A stretch of 62,121 bases of DNA, from NCBI GenBank assembly GCA_937919925.1, contig CALFOT010000026.1, positions 1-62,121 on the forward strand, written 5' to 3'. Shown here piece after piece: positions 33,198 to 42,522 of this stretch. How positions within the stretch are numbered: the first letter of the stretch is position 1; each line of letters opens with the position of its first letter. The translations under genes and the position numbers were made by a program. Under the pieces are notes generated by a model. The model ran no database searches and had not been told where the DNA came from. It saw only the letters and a program-made list of their open reading frames with translations. This stretch comes from an uncultured bacterium. Its GTDB lineage: Bacteria; Planctomycetota; UBA1135.

Positions 33198-34739
33198 ATG
33201 TTGTCCTTCGCTACCTTTCTTCTAGTTTTCGTGAGCCAAACGCCCGTTGCGGCTGCAGCTCAGGAGCCGGTTGTCACTGCTCCAGTGGACCAGCTTAGCC
33301 ACCAAGAGCGGCTCCAGCGGGCTTTCATCTACTCCACCGGCGCGCGTTTCATCGTGCAGCTAGAGCTGGATGCGGCCTTGGAAGCGGAGATTCAACGGCG
33401 TACCTTAGCGGGCGGCTTTGTTGGCCAAGTGGAGCTTAGCCCAGAGGATGTCGATTTTGAGGTTCAGCGTCGTATGGAAATGGTGCTCGCGCAGGACCCG
33501 ACGGTGGATTTCTGGGGGTTAATGCGCGGGCAGGGTTTTACGCCCATCACTTTCGCGCAGGAAGTCCGCCGCACCCTCCTTGGCCAACGGATGTTTTTTC
33601 CTCTTGACCCGGAGCAATGGCCGGTGGCGGAGCTCAAAGAAATCATGCTTCCACGTTGGGAGGAAAGTTTAAGTGCGGATCACCAAACCTTGCTGAAGAT
33701 GAAAGCAAAGGGTGAGTATCGTTTGCTCGAAGATGGCCAGCTCCATCAGTTTCTGATGCCGAGTGTTTGGCAATGGTTGCACCGTCAGATTGAAATCACC
33801 TACCCATCGTCTGGTTTGGCCGAGGGCATCTGCTTGCGCATCAACGGCAAGGATTATCGCACCGCAGATGTTTTAGCCCAAATTGAACCCCTACTGACCG
33901 ATGTCGATCGCGCCTGGGCCACCAATTTCGTGACCAATGTGGAGTTACTCGAAGCGGATCTCAAAGCCAGCGGGCATTACTTAGATCAGGAAGCGTTCGA
34001 GGCTTATTTTGCCGAAGAGCAGGGGGGGTACAACGATTTCTTCCCGCATGAGCAGATGGTGCAACAATACTATGGCTTTCCAAGCATGGAAACTTACCGT
34101 CAGTATTTGCGTGTGCGTCGCTCCTTTCGTACAACCTTACCGAGCGCCGATACACCTGAGTACCAAGCTTTCGTGGAGCAAATTTTGTTGCTGTACAAAT
34201 CATCATTCGGCGGTGGCCGGGTGTGGACGGAAGTCCTGTTGTTAAGCGCGCGTAACAAAGAAACGGGCTTGTTCGCGCAACACGGCGACCCTTTCGCTAA
34301 AGCAGCGGAGCGTGCCAAGGAGGTTGGGAGCCTGCTCGCCAAGGGAGAACCTTTTGCGCAAGTGCTTTTGGAGTACAGTGATTTCCCGCCTTCGGTGTCG
34401 GGCGCTTCCAACCCGGAAGCACAATTCAACCGGGGCCGTTTTGAAAACTTACAGCGGCATGAACTGCGTGACTTTCTGAATGAAAACGCCTACACGGACT
34501 TTCTGTTTGGGCACTCCATCACAGATGAACTTTTCTTCAACGCAGAGGAAAAGAGCATCTATGGCCCAGTTCGCGGTCCGCTGGGCTACTACTTCTATCG
34601 GGTGCTCAGCCATAAGGCGCCACGCAAAGAGGTCAATCTTGACACCGACCCCCGCATGAGCTGGCAGGTCCATGAAGATCTCCTGACTTACCATTTCCTC
34701 GCGCACCTCCAGACACTACAACACACACTTCACAAGTAG
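33198..34739 (+). CDS. SurA/PpiC-like periplasmic foldase, paralogue 1
   Basis: A 513-residue exported protein (signal MLSFATFLLVFVSQTPVAAAA). An N-terminal helical chaperone-like part carries SHQERLQRAFIYSTGARFIV and DPTVDFWGLMRGQGF. The C-terminal half has a parvulin pattern: EVLLLSARNKETG, then AKEVGSLLAKGEPFAQVLLEYSD, and finally GPVRGPLGYYFYRV. Start ATG 33198 gives the signal peptide; the longer TTG frame adds leader. It is about half identical by eye to the next gene, so the two arose by tandem duplication. Substrate outer-membrane proteins are inferred. Confidence 0.7.
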   Translation: MLSFATFLLVFVSQTPVAAAAQEPVVTAPVDQLSHQERLQRAFIYSTGARFIVQLELDAALEAEIQRRTLAGGFVGQVELSPEDVDFEVQRRMEMVLAQDPTVDFWGLMRGQGFTPITFAQEVRRTLLGQRMFFPLDPEQWPVAELKEIMLPRWEESLSADHQTLLKMKAKGEYRLLEDGQLHQFLMPSVWQWLHRQIEITYPSSGLAEGICLRINGKDYRTADVLAQIEPLLTDVDRAWATNFVTNVELLEADLKASGHYLDQEAFEAYFAEEQGGYNDFFPHEQMVQQYYGFPSMETYRQYLRVRRSFRTTLPSADTPEYQAFVEQILLLYKSSFGGGRVWTEVLLLSARNKETGLFAQHGDPFAKAAERAKEVGSLLAKGEPFAQVLLEYSDFPPSVSGASNPEAQFNRGRFENLQRHELRDFLNENAYTDFLFGHSITDELFFNAEEKSIYGPVRGPLGYYFYRVLSHKAPRKEVNLDTDPRMSWQVHEDLLTYHFLAHLQTLQHTLHK

Positions 34740-34758
34740 TCGTCAAACTTGGTAAAAT
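34729..34758 (+). promoter_or_regulatory. Promoter TTCACA-18-TAAAAT of paralogue 2
   Basis: TTCACA (34729-34734) and TAAAAT (34753-34758) are 18 nt apart, just after the stop of paralogue 1. The first ATG of the frame (34757) overlaps the -10, so translation must begin at the later ATG 34799. Confidence 0.55.
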
Positions 34759-34798
34759 GCCAAATCCACCCGTAAAGCGGGAACCGTACTACCCACGC

Positions 34799-36418
34799 AT
34801 GAATTTTTTCTCAACTTTTCTACTCTCCATCGCTTTGTCGGCGCCGTGGTGCCCAGCGCTTGAATCTGCCAATCTTGCACCGCAGGAACCGGTGGTCGTC
34901 GAGCCGGTGGTCGTTGCTACTGACGTCAGCGTCGCGCCAACGATTAGCCATGAAGAGCGCCTCAAGCGCACTCATATTTACACCACTGGTTCGCGTTATA
35001 TCCTGCAGCTGGTGCTCGATACGGTGCTTCAATCTGAGATAGAGCGGCGTCAGCAGACCGGCATTTTTGTGGGTGCTGTCGAGGTCACCGATGCCGAAGT
35101 GCAAGCCGAAGTGCAGCGCCGTTACGACATGGTGATGGAACAAGATCCCACTGTCGATTTTTGGGCGATGGTGCGTGCGCAAGGCTTCACTGAAGCAACT
35201 TTTGGCCAGGAGCTACGCCGCGGCATGATTGCGCAACGGATGTTCTTCCCCACGGATCCCAGTGATTGGCCCCTCGACCAGATCAAGGAAATCTTGGCGG
35301 ACCAATGGGATGCCTACGTCAAAAAGGATTACGACGCTTTGCTGGAGAAGAAGGCCGCCGGCGAGGAAATGTTGCCTCTCGCGGATCAAATGTTGAATCA
35401 GTTTTTGATGCCTAGCGTGTGGCAGTACTTGCGCGAACGCGGCAAGATTTTGAAGCCGTCGTCTGGTTTACCAGAAGGGGTCTGTTTGGTAGTAGATGGG
35501 AAAACTTTCCGTACCGACGATGTCCTCGCCACCATTGATGGCATGTTGACCGATACCGATGTGCTGTGGGCTTCGACCTTTGTTGCCAATATGGAGCTAC
35601 TGGAAGCCAATTTGAAGGCATCGGGTCACTACATGAGTGCAGCTGATTTCGAAACCTTCTTTAGCGAAGAGGGCAAGGTTTACGAAGGCACGATCATCTC
35701 GCATGAGATGATGGTGTTGCAGTTTTTGGGTTTCCCGAGCATGGAGGTTTATCGCCAGTATTTGCGTGCACGGCATTCTTTCCGTGCCACCATGCCGGAA
35801 GCTACTTCCGAACAGTACTTGACGATGCTGGATCAGATGGTGGAGGCGCGAGGTGCTTTTTACGGTGCCGGCAAAGTGCGGGCTGAAGTTTTGCTCATCA
35901 GCGCGCGGGAAAAAGCCACCGGTAAATTCCGCAAAGATGGCGATCCTTATGAAGGCGCCAAAGAGCGGGCCGAGGAGGTGCGTCAGATTCTTGCCGACGG
36001 CGAGCCATACGATCAAGTGTTGCTGCAATACAGCGATTACCCCGAGGCGGTTGCCAATAGTGCAAGCAGCATGCCACAGCCCAACCGCGGCATGTTCCCA
36101 TCTCTCAGCCGCAATGATTTGCGCGGATTTTTGCTCGAAAACGATTACACCGATTTTTTGTTCGGCTATTCGATTTCGGATGATATTTTCTTCCGTGCAG
36201 ATTTAAACGCCGTGTATGGTCCAGTGAAAGGTCCGCTGGGCTACTACTTCTATCGGGTGACCGGTCACGAGGCTCCGCAGAAAGAGGTGGATCTCATGAA
36301 CGATGCCAACGTGCAGTGGATGGTGAATGATGATCTGCTCGGCCTACATTTTATTGCGCATCTGAACGCACTACGCAAGGCAGCAGCCGCTGAAGCTGCG
36401 GCACCCACCGCAAAGTAA
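34799..36418 (+). CDS. SurA/PpiC-like periplasmic foldase, paralogue 2
   Basis: A 539-residue exported protein (signal MNFFSTFLLSIALSAPWCPA). It is colinear with paralogue 1 over the full length: SHEERLKRTHIYTTGSRYIL, DPTVDFWAMVRAQGF, ASGHYMSAADFETFF, and the parvulin-like segment AEEVRQILADGEPYDQVLLQ ending in GPVKGPLGYYFYRV. Start ATG 34799 is chosen because the upstream ATG lies on the -10. It differs from its neighbour by an alanine-rich tail. An ABC exporter starts 11 nt downstream, so envelope lipid export and protein folding may be coexpressed. Confidence 0.7.
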   Translation: MNFFSTFLLSIALSAPWCPALESANLAPQEPVVVEPVVVATDVSVAPTISHEERLKRTHIYTTGSRYILQLVLDTVLQSEIERRQQTGIFVGAVEVTDAEVQAEVQRRYDMVMEQDPTVDFWAMVRAQGFTEATFGQELRRGMIAQRMFFPTDPSDWPLDQIKEILADQWDAYVKKDYDALLEKKAAGEEMLPLADQMLNQFLMPSVWQYLRERGKILKPSSGLPEGVCLVVDGKTFRTDDVLATIDGMLTDTDVLWASTFVANMELLEANLKASGHYMSAADFETFFSEEGKVYEGTIISHEMMVLQFLGFPSMEVYRQYLRARHSFRATMPEATSEQYLTMLDQMVEARGAFYGAGKVRAEVLLISAREKATGKFRKDGDPYEGAKERAEEVRQILADGEPYDQVLLQYSDYPEAVANSASSMPQPNRGMFPSLSRNDLRGFLLENDYTDFLFGYSISDDIFFRADLNAVYGPVKGPLGYYFYRVTGHEAPQKEVDLMNDANVQWMVNDDLLGLHFIAHLNALRKAAAAEAAAPTAK

Positions 36419-36429
36419 CGGAATAAGCA

Positions 36430-38316
36430 TTGGCGAAGAAATCGAAGGCTTCGATTCTCGGTGCTTATCGGCGACTCGGGCCCTATTTGGCCCGACGTCG
36501 CCGTAATGCTTTTCTCATTGTTTTACTCGGCGCGATTTCTGCAGTCGGCGCGCGCTCCACCATCATTTTGGTGCAGCCGCTGATTGATCGCCTTGAGCTT
36601 GATTCTGCTCCTACTCTAGGGGTAGTGGATGATTCTCCACTCACCACACTCCTGAACGAACATTTAGAGCCGTGGCTGAATAGTTTGGGCGCATGGGGCC
36701 TGGCCGATGGGGTCAGCGAAGTGATTGCGTTGGTGATGTTGATGGTGCTGTTAGCCATCGTCTTCAGCATCACTCAGTATTGGTTTTTGCGTTTTTCGCG
36801 CATGCTCGCAGTTTTGATGGTGACCGATTTGCGCCAGGATATGGCGGATTTTGTCACCAAACTTGGCATGGGCTTTCACTCCGAACGCCGCTTGGGCGAT
36901 TTGGTTTCGCGCATGACCGTGGATGTCTCCGCCAGTTTGCGCATCCTGAGTTTGATGGTGGAAGAAATCGTACAAGCACCGATTGCGGTGCTGGTGTCGT
37001 TGACCATCGCGTGGATGGCCGAACCGGTCGCAACACTTGGCATGGTGATTTTTTTGCCGCTGGTGGCTTGGCCGGTGGCCAAGATTGGCCCACGCATCCG
37101 CCGTCGCGCGCGTGCCACCCAAGATAAGTTGGGCGATAGCACGCAGCGGATTACGCAAGTGCTATCGGGGATTCGGGTGGTGAAAGCCTTCCGTATGGAA
37201 CAACGGGAGTCCGACGAATTCCGTGCCGTCAACCAGGGCTTTGTGGAGGAATCCGAACACATGATTCGCGCCCAGGCGCAAAGTCTTGCAACCACCAACT
37301 TCTTCGCCAATGGCGGCGTGGGCATCGTGCTTGGCGTGTTGGTGATTGTGCACTTGGTCTTAGTTGGCATGCATAAAAACGGTATCTTCACCACCGTCGG
37401 TTCGATGATGACTTTCATCATGGCGATTGCCACGGTGTTCGCCTATACCAAAACAATGACTCGGGCCATGGCGGTGATTTATGCCTCGCTCGGTTCCATC
37501 GACCGCGTTTTTCAGGTCTTTGATTTAGAAGCCGAAGTCACGGATTCTGCCACTGCCAAACCATTTGCCGGCTTGCAGCAATCCATTCGTTTTGAGCACG
37601 TTGATTTTTCTTACCCCGATTCGCCCGAGCAGGCCCTGCGCGATTTCAATCTTGAAGTGCAGCGCGGAGAACGGATTGCCTTGGTTGGATTGTCCGGCGC
37701 CGGGAAATCCACGGTGTTGGATTTGGTGGCGCGTTTTTACGACGTCAGTCACGGTGCGGTGCTGATTGATGGGCAAGATTTACGTAGCCTCAAGCATGGC
37801 GATTGGTTGGATCACTTGGCGGTGGTGCAGCAGCAGCCGTTTTTGTTTCAAGCGAGCATTCGCGAAAACATTCTTTATGGCCGTCCACAGGCCAGCGAAG
37901 CAGAGTTGCTGGAAGCTTGTCGCGCGGCCAATCTCAACGAGACCCTCGCGCGTTTGCCGGAGGGCTTGGAAACTCAAGTTGGCGATTCTGGTTCGCGTTT
38001 GAGTGGCGGCCAAGCGCAGCGTGTAACCATTGCGCGCGCTCTGCTGAAAGATGCTGAAGTGCTGTTGCTCGATGAGGCCACATCGGCCTTGGATTCCGCT
38101 TCCGAAAGCCAAGTGCAAGAGGCACTTGAGAACTTGATGGTTGGGCGAACGACCTTTGTGATTGCACATCGCCTGGGCACCATTCGCGGCGCCGATCGTA
38201 TTCTGGTTTTGGAAGATGGACAGGTGATTGAACAAGGCACGCATGAGTCTTTAATCCAGATGGGCGGCAGCTACGCCAAAATGTGGGCCTTGCAGGTTGG
38301 CACCCCTCTGCAGTGA
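36430..38316 (+). CDS. MsbA-like ABC exporter (membrane and ATPase fused)
   Basis: A 628-residue half-transporter. Residues about 25-350 form the six-helix exporter domain. The ATPase follows with Walker A GLSGAGKST, signature LSGGQAQR, Walker B VLLLDEATSALD and the switch IAHRL. This layout fits lipid flippases such as MsbA, consistent with an outer membrane, but drug or peptide export cannot be excluded. It starts at TTG 36430, 11 nt after the SurA-like gene. Confidence 0.9.
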   Translation: MAKKSKASILGAYRRLGPYLARRRRNAFLIVLLGAISAVGARSTIILVQPLIDRLELDSAPTLGVVDDSPLTTLLNEHLEPWLNSLGAWGLADGVSEVIALVMLMVLLAIVFSITQYWFLRFSRMLAVLMVTDLRQDMADFVTKLGMGFHSERRLGDLVSRMTVDVSASLRILSLMVEEIVQAPIAVLVSLTIAWMAEPVATLGMVIFLPLVAWPVAKIGPRIRRRARATQDKLGDSTQRITQVLSGIRVVKAFRMEQRESDEFRAVNQGFVEESEHMIRAQAQSLATTNFFANGGVGIVLGVLVIVHLVLVGMHKNGIFTTVGSMMTFIMAIATVFAYTKTMTRAMAVIYASLGSIDRVFQVFDLEAEVTDSATAKPFAGLQQSIRFEHVDFSYPDSPEQALRDFNLEVQRGERIALVGLSGAGKSTVLDLVARFYDVSHGAVLIDGQDLRSLKHGDWLDHLAVVQQQPFLFQASIRENILYGRPQASEAELLEACRAANLNETLARLPEGLETQVGDSGSRLSGGQAQRVTIARALLKDAEVLLLDEATSALDSASESQVQEALENLMVGRTTFVIAHRLGTIRGADRILVLEDGQVIEQGTHESLIQMGGSYAKMWALQVGTPLQ

Positions 38317-38327
38317 TTTGCTAGGAT
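38297..38327 (+). promoter_or_regulatory. Possible promoter TTGGCA-19-TAGGAT
   Basis: TTGGCA (38297-38302) and TAGGAT (38322-38327) are 19 nt apart, across the end of the ABC gene. The ATG at 38343 would have a leader of about 8 nt. Confidence 0.4.
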
Positions 38328-38342
38328 GGCCGCAAGACCATC

Positions 38343-38792
38343 ATGAATCAGCAAGTCATCACTCGCACTACCCGCACACCCTGGTACTTTTGGCTCCTCG
38401 CCGTTTTGGCATTGCTGTGGAATGCTATGGGGTGTTTCGATTATTTCATGACCCAATCACACAATGAAAGTTATTTGGAGCAGTTCTCCCCCGAGATGCT
38501 CGCCTTCGTCGATAGCTTTCCCCAATGGGTTACTACTTTTTGGGCACTGGGTGTCTGGAATGGTTTGCTTGGCTCGATCACTTTGCTCTTGCGCAAACAA
38601 ATAACGGTTCCTATTTACATCATCTCTTGTGTGTCGATGGTCGTTGTGACCATCCGCAACTTCGGATTCAGCGATGGGATGGATGTGATGGGCAGTACCT
38701 TTGATCTGCTGTTTACCGGGGTGATGTTCCTATTAGCCATCGCTCAGATTTTGTTTGCGCGGGCCATGGTGAAGTGCGGCATCCTGCGCTAA
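38343..38792 (+). CDS. Four-helix membrane protein of unknown function
   Basis: A 149-residue protein with four predicted membrane segments: WYFWLLAVLALLWNAMGC, TTFWALGVWNGLLGSITLL, VPIYIISCVSMVVVTI and LLFTGVMFLLAIAQILFA. The pattern, with an FDYFMTQ loop after helix 1, resembles small DoxX-like or sugar-transport-associated membrane proteins, but no firm family is seen. It ends by sharing four bases with the convergent reductase gene. Confidence 0.65.
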   Translation: MNQQVITRTTRTPWYFWLLAVLALLWNAMGCFDYFMTQSHNESYLEQFSPEMLAFVDSFPQWVTTFWALGVWNGLLGSITLLLRKQITVPIYIISCVSMVVVTIRNFGFSDGMDVMGSTFDLLFTGVMFLLAIAQILFARAMVKCGILR

Positions 38793-39907
38793 TCGATGCG
38801 CATGGCGTCAATCGCGAACAAGCGCTGCAGCAGCGTCGCACCGAGTGCACTTGCGGGGGTCAGCACTCCTCCGCGCTGGGCTTCTCCTGCAGCCAGGGCC
38901 AATCCCGTTTGGACCAAACAACGCACCGTGATTTGATTGCTTGGATCGCCATTCCAGAACCAACGGCGTTGCGCCAGGGGCTGATCCAGCGGGCCCGCTA
39001 GCAAAGTAAGCCGCGCGTAGCCTTCGCGTATGCTTTGTGCGCTGGGGCCTTCGCCGGGTTTGGGGCCAAAGCGGCGTAAGAATTTGCGGCCCAAAGAGGA
39101 ATTGAGCATGGCATTGGACAGCTTCAGCAAAACCGCCATGGTATGGGCCTTGCTCCGAGTGCGCACGAGCAGGTGTTCGTGGTAGGCAAAGCCTTCGCCA
39201 TAAGCTTGGGTGCTTGGGGCAAGCAGTGCGGCGCTACGGCGCACCACACTTTCATTCACCGGCGCCATCAAGAAGGGGGCGGCCCAAGCTGCAAGACTAG
39301 GTACCGGAAAAACTTGTCGTCGGGGTTGCTGCTCGAGTGGATCGGCTTGCAGTTCCCCGCGTTCTCCAAGCGCAATGCCGGAGTGCAGCGTGCCCCCGTT
39401 GAAGCCGCCGCGGATGGCGAAGAATCCGTGAATGGGTACGCAAGCGCCAAGTTCTTGTTGCAGCGCCCAAACACCCAAGTCGGCAGGCACCGAATCAAAG
39501 CCCGACGCTGGAATCAGCGTGGTGCCCGCAGCACTGCAGGCATCATGATGACGCGCGATGAGTTGGTGAATCCAGGGGAGTTCTCCGCTGAGATCGGCAT
39601 AGTGCGTGCCATGTTTCACGCAGGCATCCACTAACGCGTTGCCATAAAGCGAGAAGGGGCCGGCACAGGAAAGTACCACGCGTGTTTGCGCGGCCAGGGC
39701 GTCGACGGCCGCTCGATCGAGGCCATCGGCGCACAAAGCCGGCACCTTATGTTTCTGCGCAATCTGCGCGACGCGTGCTTGGGAACGTCCGCAAACTGCC
39801 CAGCGCAAATGCGCGGGTGCATGTGCGGCTAACTCTTGCGCCGCCAGCTGCCCAGTAAACCCGCTTGCTCCATGCAGCACCAAATCAAACTTTCGAGGGT
39901 GACTCAC
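38789..39907 (-). CDS. Saccharopine dehydrogenase-like NAD(P)-binding protein
   Basis: A 372-residue protein of the SCCPDH/trans-acting enoyl reductase type. The N-terminus is a Rossmann fold (FDLVLHGASGFTGQLAAQEL), followed by VVLSCAGPFSLYGNALVDAC, HYADLSGELPWI and GFDSVPADLGVWAL, which mark this family. Members act on lipids or lysine intermediates; the substrate is unknown here. It starts at GTG 39907 with TACGAT 6 nt upstream. Confidence 0.88.
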   Translation of the reverse strand: MSHPRKFDLVLHGASGFTGQLAAQELAAHAPAHLRWAVCGRSQARVAQIAQKHKVPALCADGLDRAAVDALAAQTRVVLSCAGPFSLYGNALVDACVKHGTHYADLSGELPWIHQLIARHHDACSAAGTTLIPASGFDSVPADLGVWALQQELGACVPIHGFFAIRGGFNGGTLHSGIALGERGELQADPLEQQPRRQVFPVPSLAAWAAPFLMAPVNESVVRRSAALLAPSTQAYGEGFAYHEHLLVRTRSKAHTMAVLLKLSNAMLNSSLGRKFLRRFGPKPGEGPSAQSIREGYARLTLLAGPLDQPLAQRRWFWNGDPSNQITVRCLVQTGLALAAGEAQRGGVLTPASALGATLLQRLFAIDAMRID

Positions 39908-39913
39908 GTTGCA

Positions 39914-39919
39914 ATCGTA
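39914..39919 (-). promoter_or_regulatory. -10 element (TACGAT) 6 nt before a GTG start
   Basis: On the minus strand TACGAT, 6 nt, then the GTG of the saccharopine dehydrogenase-like gene: a leaderless-type start with a non-ATG codon. Confidence 0.4.
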
Positions 39920-39969
39920 ACGCCTGGAATCATTTATGCGAGAATCGCGGTGGCGAAGGCAAAGGGAGT

Positions 39970-40032
39970 TATAATGCCAAGGTTATTGGCGCAATCGGCC
40001 TGCGTCATCGTGATTTCCCCGCAATCTGCGGG
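39970..40032 (+). promoter_or_regulatory. Consensus -10 (TATAAT) and structured leader of the DEAD-box gene
   Basis: TATAAT at 39970-39975 is the best -10 in the window. It gives a leader of about 80 nt before the helicase ATG at 40061. The leader contains a small hairpin, CCCGC-AATCT-GCGGG (40018-40032). Long leaders are common for cold-induced RNA helicase genes. No strong -35. Confidence 0.5.
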
Positions 40033-40060
40033 TTCTGAAACCTAACCAAGTGCCGACCTA

Positions 40061-41398
40061 ATGCCCAAGTCCTTTCAACTACTTGGCCTGTCGGACGAAC
40101 TGCTTCGCGCAATTGCGGATCAGGGATACGATCAGGCCACCCCCGTTCAAGAGCAAGCGATCCCAATCGTGCTCGATGGTCATGATGTGCTCGCGGGCGC
40201 TCAGACCGGTACCGGTAAAACCGCCGGATTCGTGTTGCCGATGCTGCAACGCTTGATGGATGGCCATCGCCGCGGTCAGCGTCCGGTGGTGCGTGCTTTG
40301 ATTCTCGTGCCTACTCGTGAGCTTGCCGCACAAGTGCAAGCCAGCGTGCAGACGTATGGGCGGTACTTACCCTTGAAGTCCACCGTGATTTTCGGTGGAG
40401 TCAATATCAACCCGCAAATCAGTCAGTTACGCCAAGGCGTGGATATCGTGGTGGCCACTCCTGGTCGTTTGCTCGATCACATGGGGCAAGGCACGATTCG
40501 GTTGGATCAAGTGGAAACTTTGGTGCTAGATGAAGCCGACCGCATGCTAGACATGGGTTTTATTCGCGACATCAAGAAAGTGTTGCAGGCCTTGCCCGCA
40601 AAACGTCAAAACCTGTTGTTTTCGGCGACCTTCTCCGATGAAATTCGCAATCTCGCCAGCGACCTCCTGCGCCGACCGAAAGAAGTGCAAGTAGCGCGTC
40701 GTAACACCACTGCCGAAATGGTTACCCAAGTGGTTCATCCGGTGGATAGTGCACGCAAACGCGATTTGCTGTCCTACTTGATTTGTGGTCAAAAGTGGCA
40801 GCAGGTGTTGGTTTTCACGCGCACCAAACACGGCGCGAACCGTCTGGCCGAACAACTCAACAAAGATGATTTGAAGTCGTCTGCGATTCACGGTAACAAA
40901 TCACAAGCTGCGCGCACGCGCGCGTTGGCCGAGTTTAAGAGCGGGAAAGTGCGCGTCTTAGTGGCTACGGATATCGCTGCCCGTGGTCTGGATATTGATC
41001 AACTACCGCATGTGGTGAACTTCGAGCTACCCAACGTGCCGGAAGATTATGTGCATCGCATTGGTCGTACTGGGCGTGCTGGCAAAGGTGGCCATGCGGT
41101 TTCCTTGGTTTGTATTGATGAAATCAAACTGCTGCGCGATATCGAGAACTTACTTGGGCGTTCGCTTGAGAAAGTGACCGTGCCGACCTTCGAGGTCGAT
41201 CCTAGTGTCCGCCCGAAACCCATGGCTGCCAATCGCGGCGGCGGGGGTGGCGGTGGCGGGCGCGGTCGGAGTCTTTCGCGCGGTGGCGGTGCTGGCGGCG
41301 GTCACCCCGGTGGACGCCGAAGCAGTCATCAGGGCGGTGGTGCTCCTTCCAATTCGCGGGGTGGAGGCGGCGGACAACGCCGTCGCTCCCGCGTTTAA
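40061..41398 (+). CDS. rhlE: DEAD-box RNA helicase, RhlE type
   Basis: A 445-residue ATP-dependent RNA helicase. The Q motif ([19 protein letters not shown]) is followed by [47 protein letters not shown] and [13 protein letters not shown]. The last 45 residues are a Gly/Arg/Ser-rich RNA-binding tail ([17 protein letters not shown]). RhlE proteins act in ribosome assembly and RNA decay, often in the cold. It starts with ATG after an 80-nt leader. Confidence 0.95.
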   Translation: MPKSFQLLGLSDELLRAIADQGYDQATPVQEQAIPIVLDGHDVLAGAQTGTGKTAGFVLPMLQRLMDGHRRGQRPVVRALILVPTRELAAQVQASVQTYGRYLPLKSTVIFGGVNINPQISQLRQGVDIVVATPGRLLDHMGQGTIRLDQVETLVLDEADRMLDMGFIRDIKKVLQALPAKRQNLLFSATFSDEIRNLASDLLRRPKEVQVARRNTTAEMVTQVVHPVDSARKRDLLSYLICGQKWQQVLVFTRTKHGANRLAEQLNKDDLKSSAIHGNKSQAARTRALAEFKSGKVRVLVATDIAARGLDIDQLPHVVNFELPNVPEDYVHRIGRTGRAGKGGHAVSLVCIDEIKLLRDIENLLGRSLEKVTVPTFEVDPSVRPKPMAANRGGGGGGGGRGRSLSRGGGAGGGHPGGRRSSHQGGGAPSNSRGGGGGQRRRSRV

Positions 41399-41420
41399 GC
41401 CACGCTTGCCCAGCAAGAGC

Positions 41421-42509
41421 GTGGCAGGGAAAGGATGCATCGTCGAGCAGGGGCGCATCCCTGCGGCTTTGCGCGTTTGGTTTGCACAGCAACAACGCGC
41501 TTTGCCGTGGCGCGTGGCAAATGCACAGGGCATGCGCGATCCATACCGCACTTGGATTGCGGAAATCATGCTGCAGCAAACCCGCGTGGAAGCGGTAATC
41601 CCTTACTTTGAAAACTTCCTGCGCGTATTTCCGGATGCGCAAACGTTTGCACTCGCTGCAGAAGTCGATGTTTTAAGAGCGTGGTCCGGGCTCGGTTATT
41701 ACCGACGCGCGCGCATGTTGCATGCCGCAGCCGCGCTGCTGATGGAGAAATATCAGGGTACTTTTCCGCCTACTGCCGCAGCCTTGCGGGCTTTGCCGGG
41801 GATTGGTGCCTACACAGCGGCTGCAATTGCATCCCTCGCTTTTGGGGAACGCATTGCAGTGGTGGATGGCAATGTGAAACGAGTGGTCGCGCGCTTATTT
41901 GCGTGGGAGCTCGCCGCCGACGACAAGCAGTTGGAGTTGGCTGCGCGTCAGCAAGGTGCTGTGTGGATGGCAACACTGCCGTTGGATGAGTTAGCGGCTG
42001 CGGGGCAATTGAATGAAGCCATGATGGAATTGGGGGCAACCGTTTGTCTGCCGCGCAACCCTTTGTGCGATGTTTGTCCGCTAAGGGAAAATTGTTTGGC
42101 GAGGCAAGCAGGGCGAGCTGCGCAGTTGCCGCTACCGAAGAAAGCCAAAAAATGGGTGGATCTGGAGATGGTGTTTCTCGTCCACAGGGTGGGTGAGCGG
42201 GTCCTGTTGGCGCAACGCGAAGGTGGCTGGAGCCCAGGCCTATTCGAGCCGCCTTCCATCCTTTTGGCTCAGCAATCACCCGCGCAGGCTGCCCTAGACT
42301 TGCAGGGCCTGGCAACCCAATCTGCAGCCGCACTGCAGGATCATGGGGTTGTACGCCACACCATCACTCATCACCGGATTCGCGCCTTTGTCTATTCGTT
42401 GGTGGCCACTACCGAAAGGCCAACCACCAGCGGTGCGCAGTGGCTGGATCCGGCATCCGTACCTCTGACCGGGTTAGCAAGCAAAGTTCTGCGCTGTACA
42501 TTTGCTTAA
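41421..42509 (+). CDS. mutY: A/G-specific adenine glycosylase
   Basis: A 362-residue base-excision repair enzyme that removes adenine opposite 8-oxoguanine. The HhH-GPD core has LPWR, the catalytic AEIMLQQTRVEAV, LRALPGIGAYTAAAI and the catalytic Asp of VVDGNVKRV. An iron-sulfur site follows (C-x6-C-x2-C-x5-C in CLPRNPLCDVCPLRENC). The C-terminal NUDIX-like domain that recognises 8-oxoG starts near DLEMVFLVHRVGERVLLA. GTG 41421 is taken as start; a TTG at 41406 is possible, and longer frames merely run antisense-like through the helicase glycine tail. Confidence 0.93.
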   Translation: MAGKGCIVEQGRIPAALRVWFAQQQRALPWRVANAQGMRDPYRTWIAEIMLQQTRVEAVIPYFENFLRVFPDAQTFALAAEVDVLRAWSGLGYYRRARMLHAAAALLMEKYQGTFPPTAAALRALPGIGAYTAAAIASLAFGERIAVVDGNVKRVVARLFAWELAADDKQLELAARQQGAVWMATLPLDELAAAGQLNEAMMELGATVCLPRNPLCDVCPLRENCLARQAGRAAQLPLPKKAKKWVDLEMVFLVHRVGERVLLAQREGGWSPGLFEPPSILLAQQSPAQAALDLQGLATQSAAALQDHGVVRHTITHHRIRAFVYSLVATTERPTTSGAQWLDPASVPLTGLASKVLRCTFA

Positions 42510-42522
42510 AATCTCACCTGTC

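Noticed and set aside
39973-40044. A 23-codon upstream reading frame before the helicase
   Set aside because: Its ATG is part of the TATAAT -10 element, so it would lie outside the transcript.
41205-41420. N-terminal extension of mutY
   Set aside because: It only re-reads the glycine-rich helicase tail in another frame; the GTG at 41421 gives a normal MutY N-terminus.
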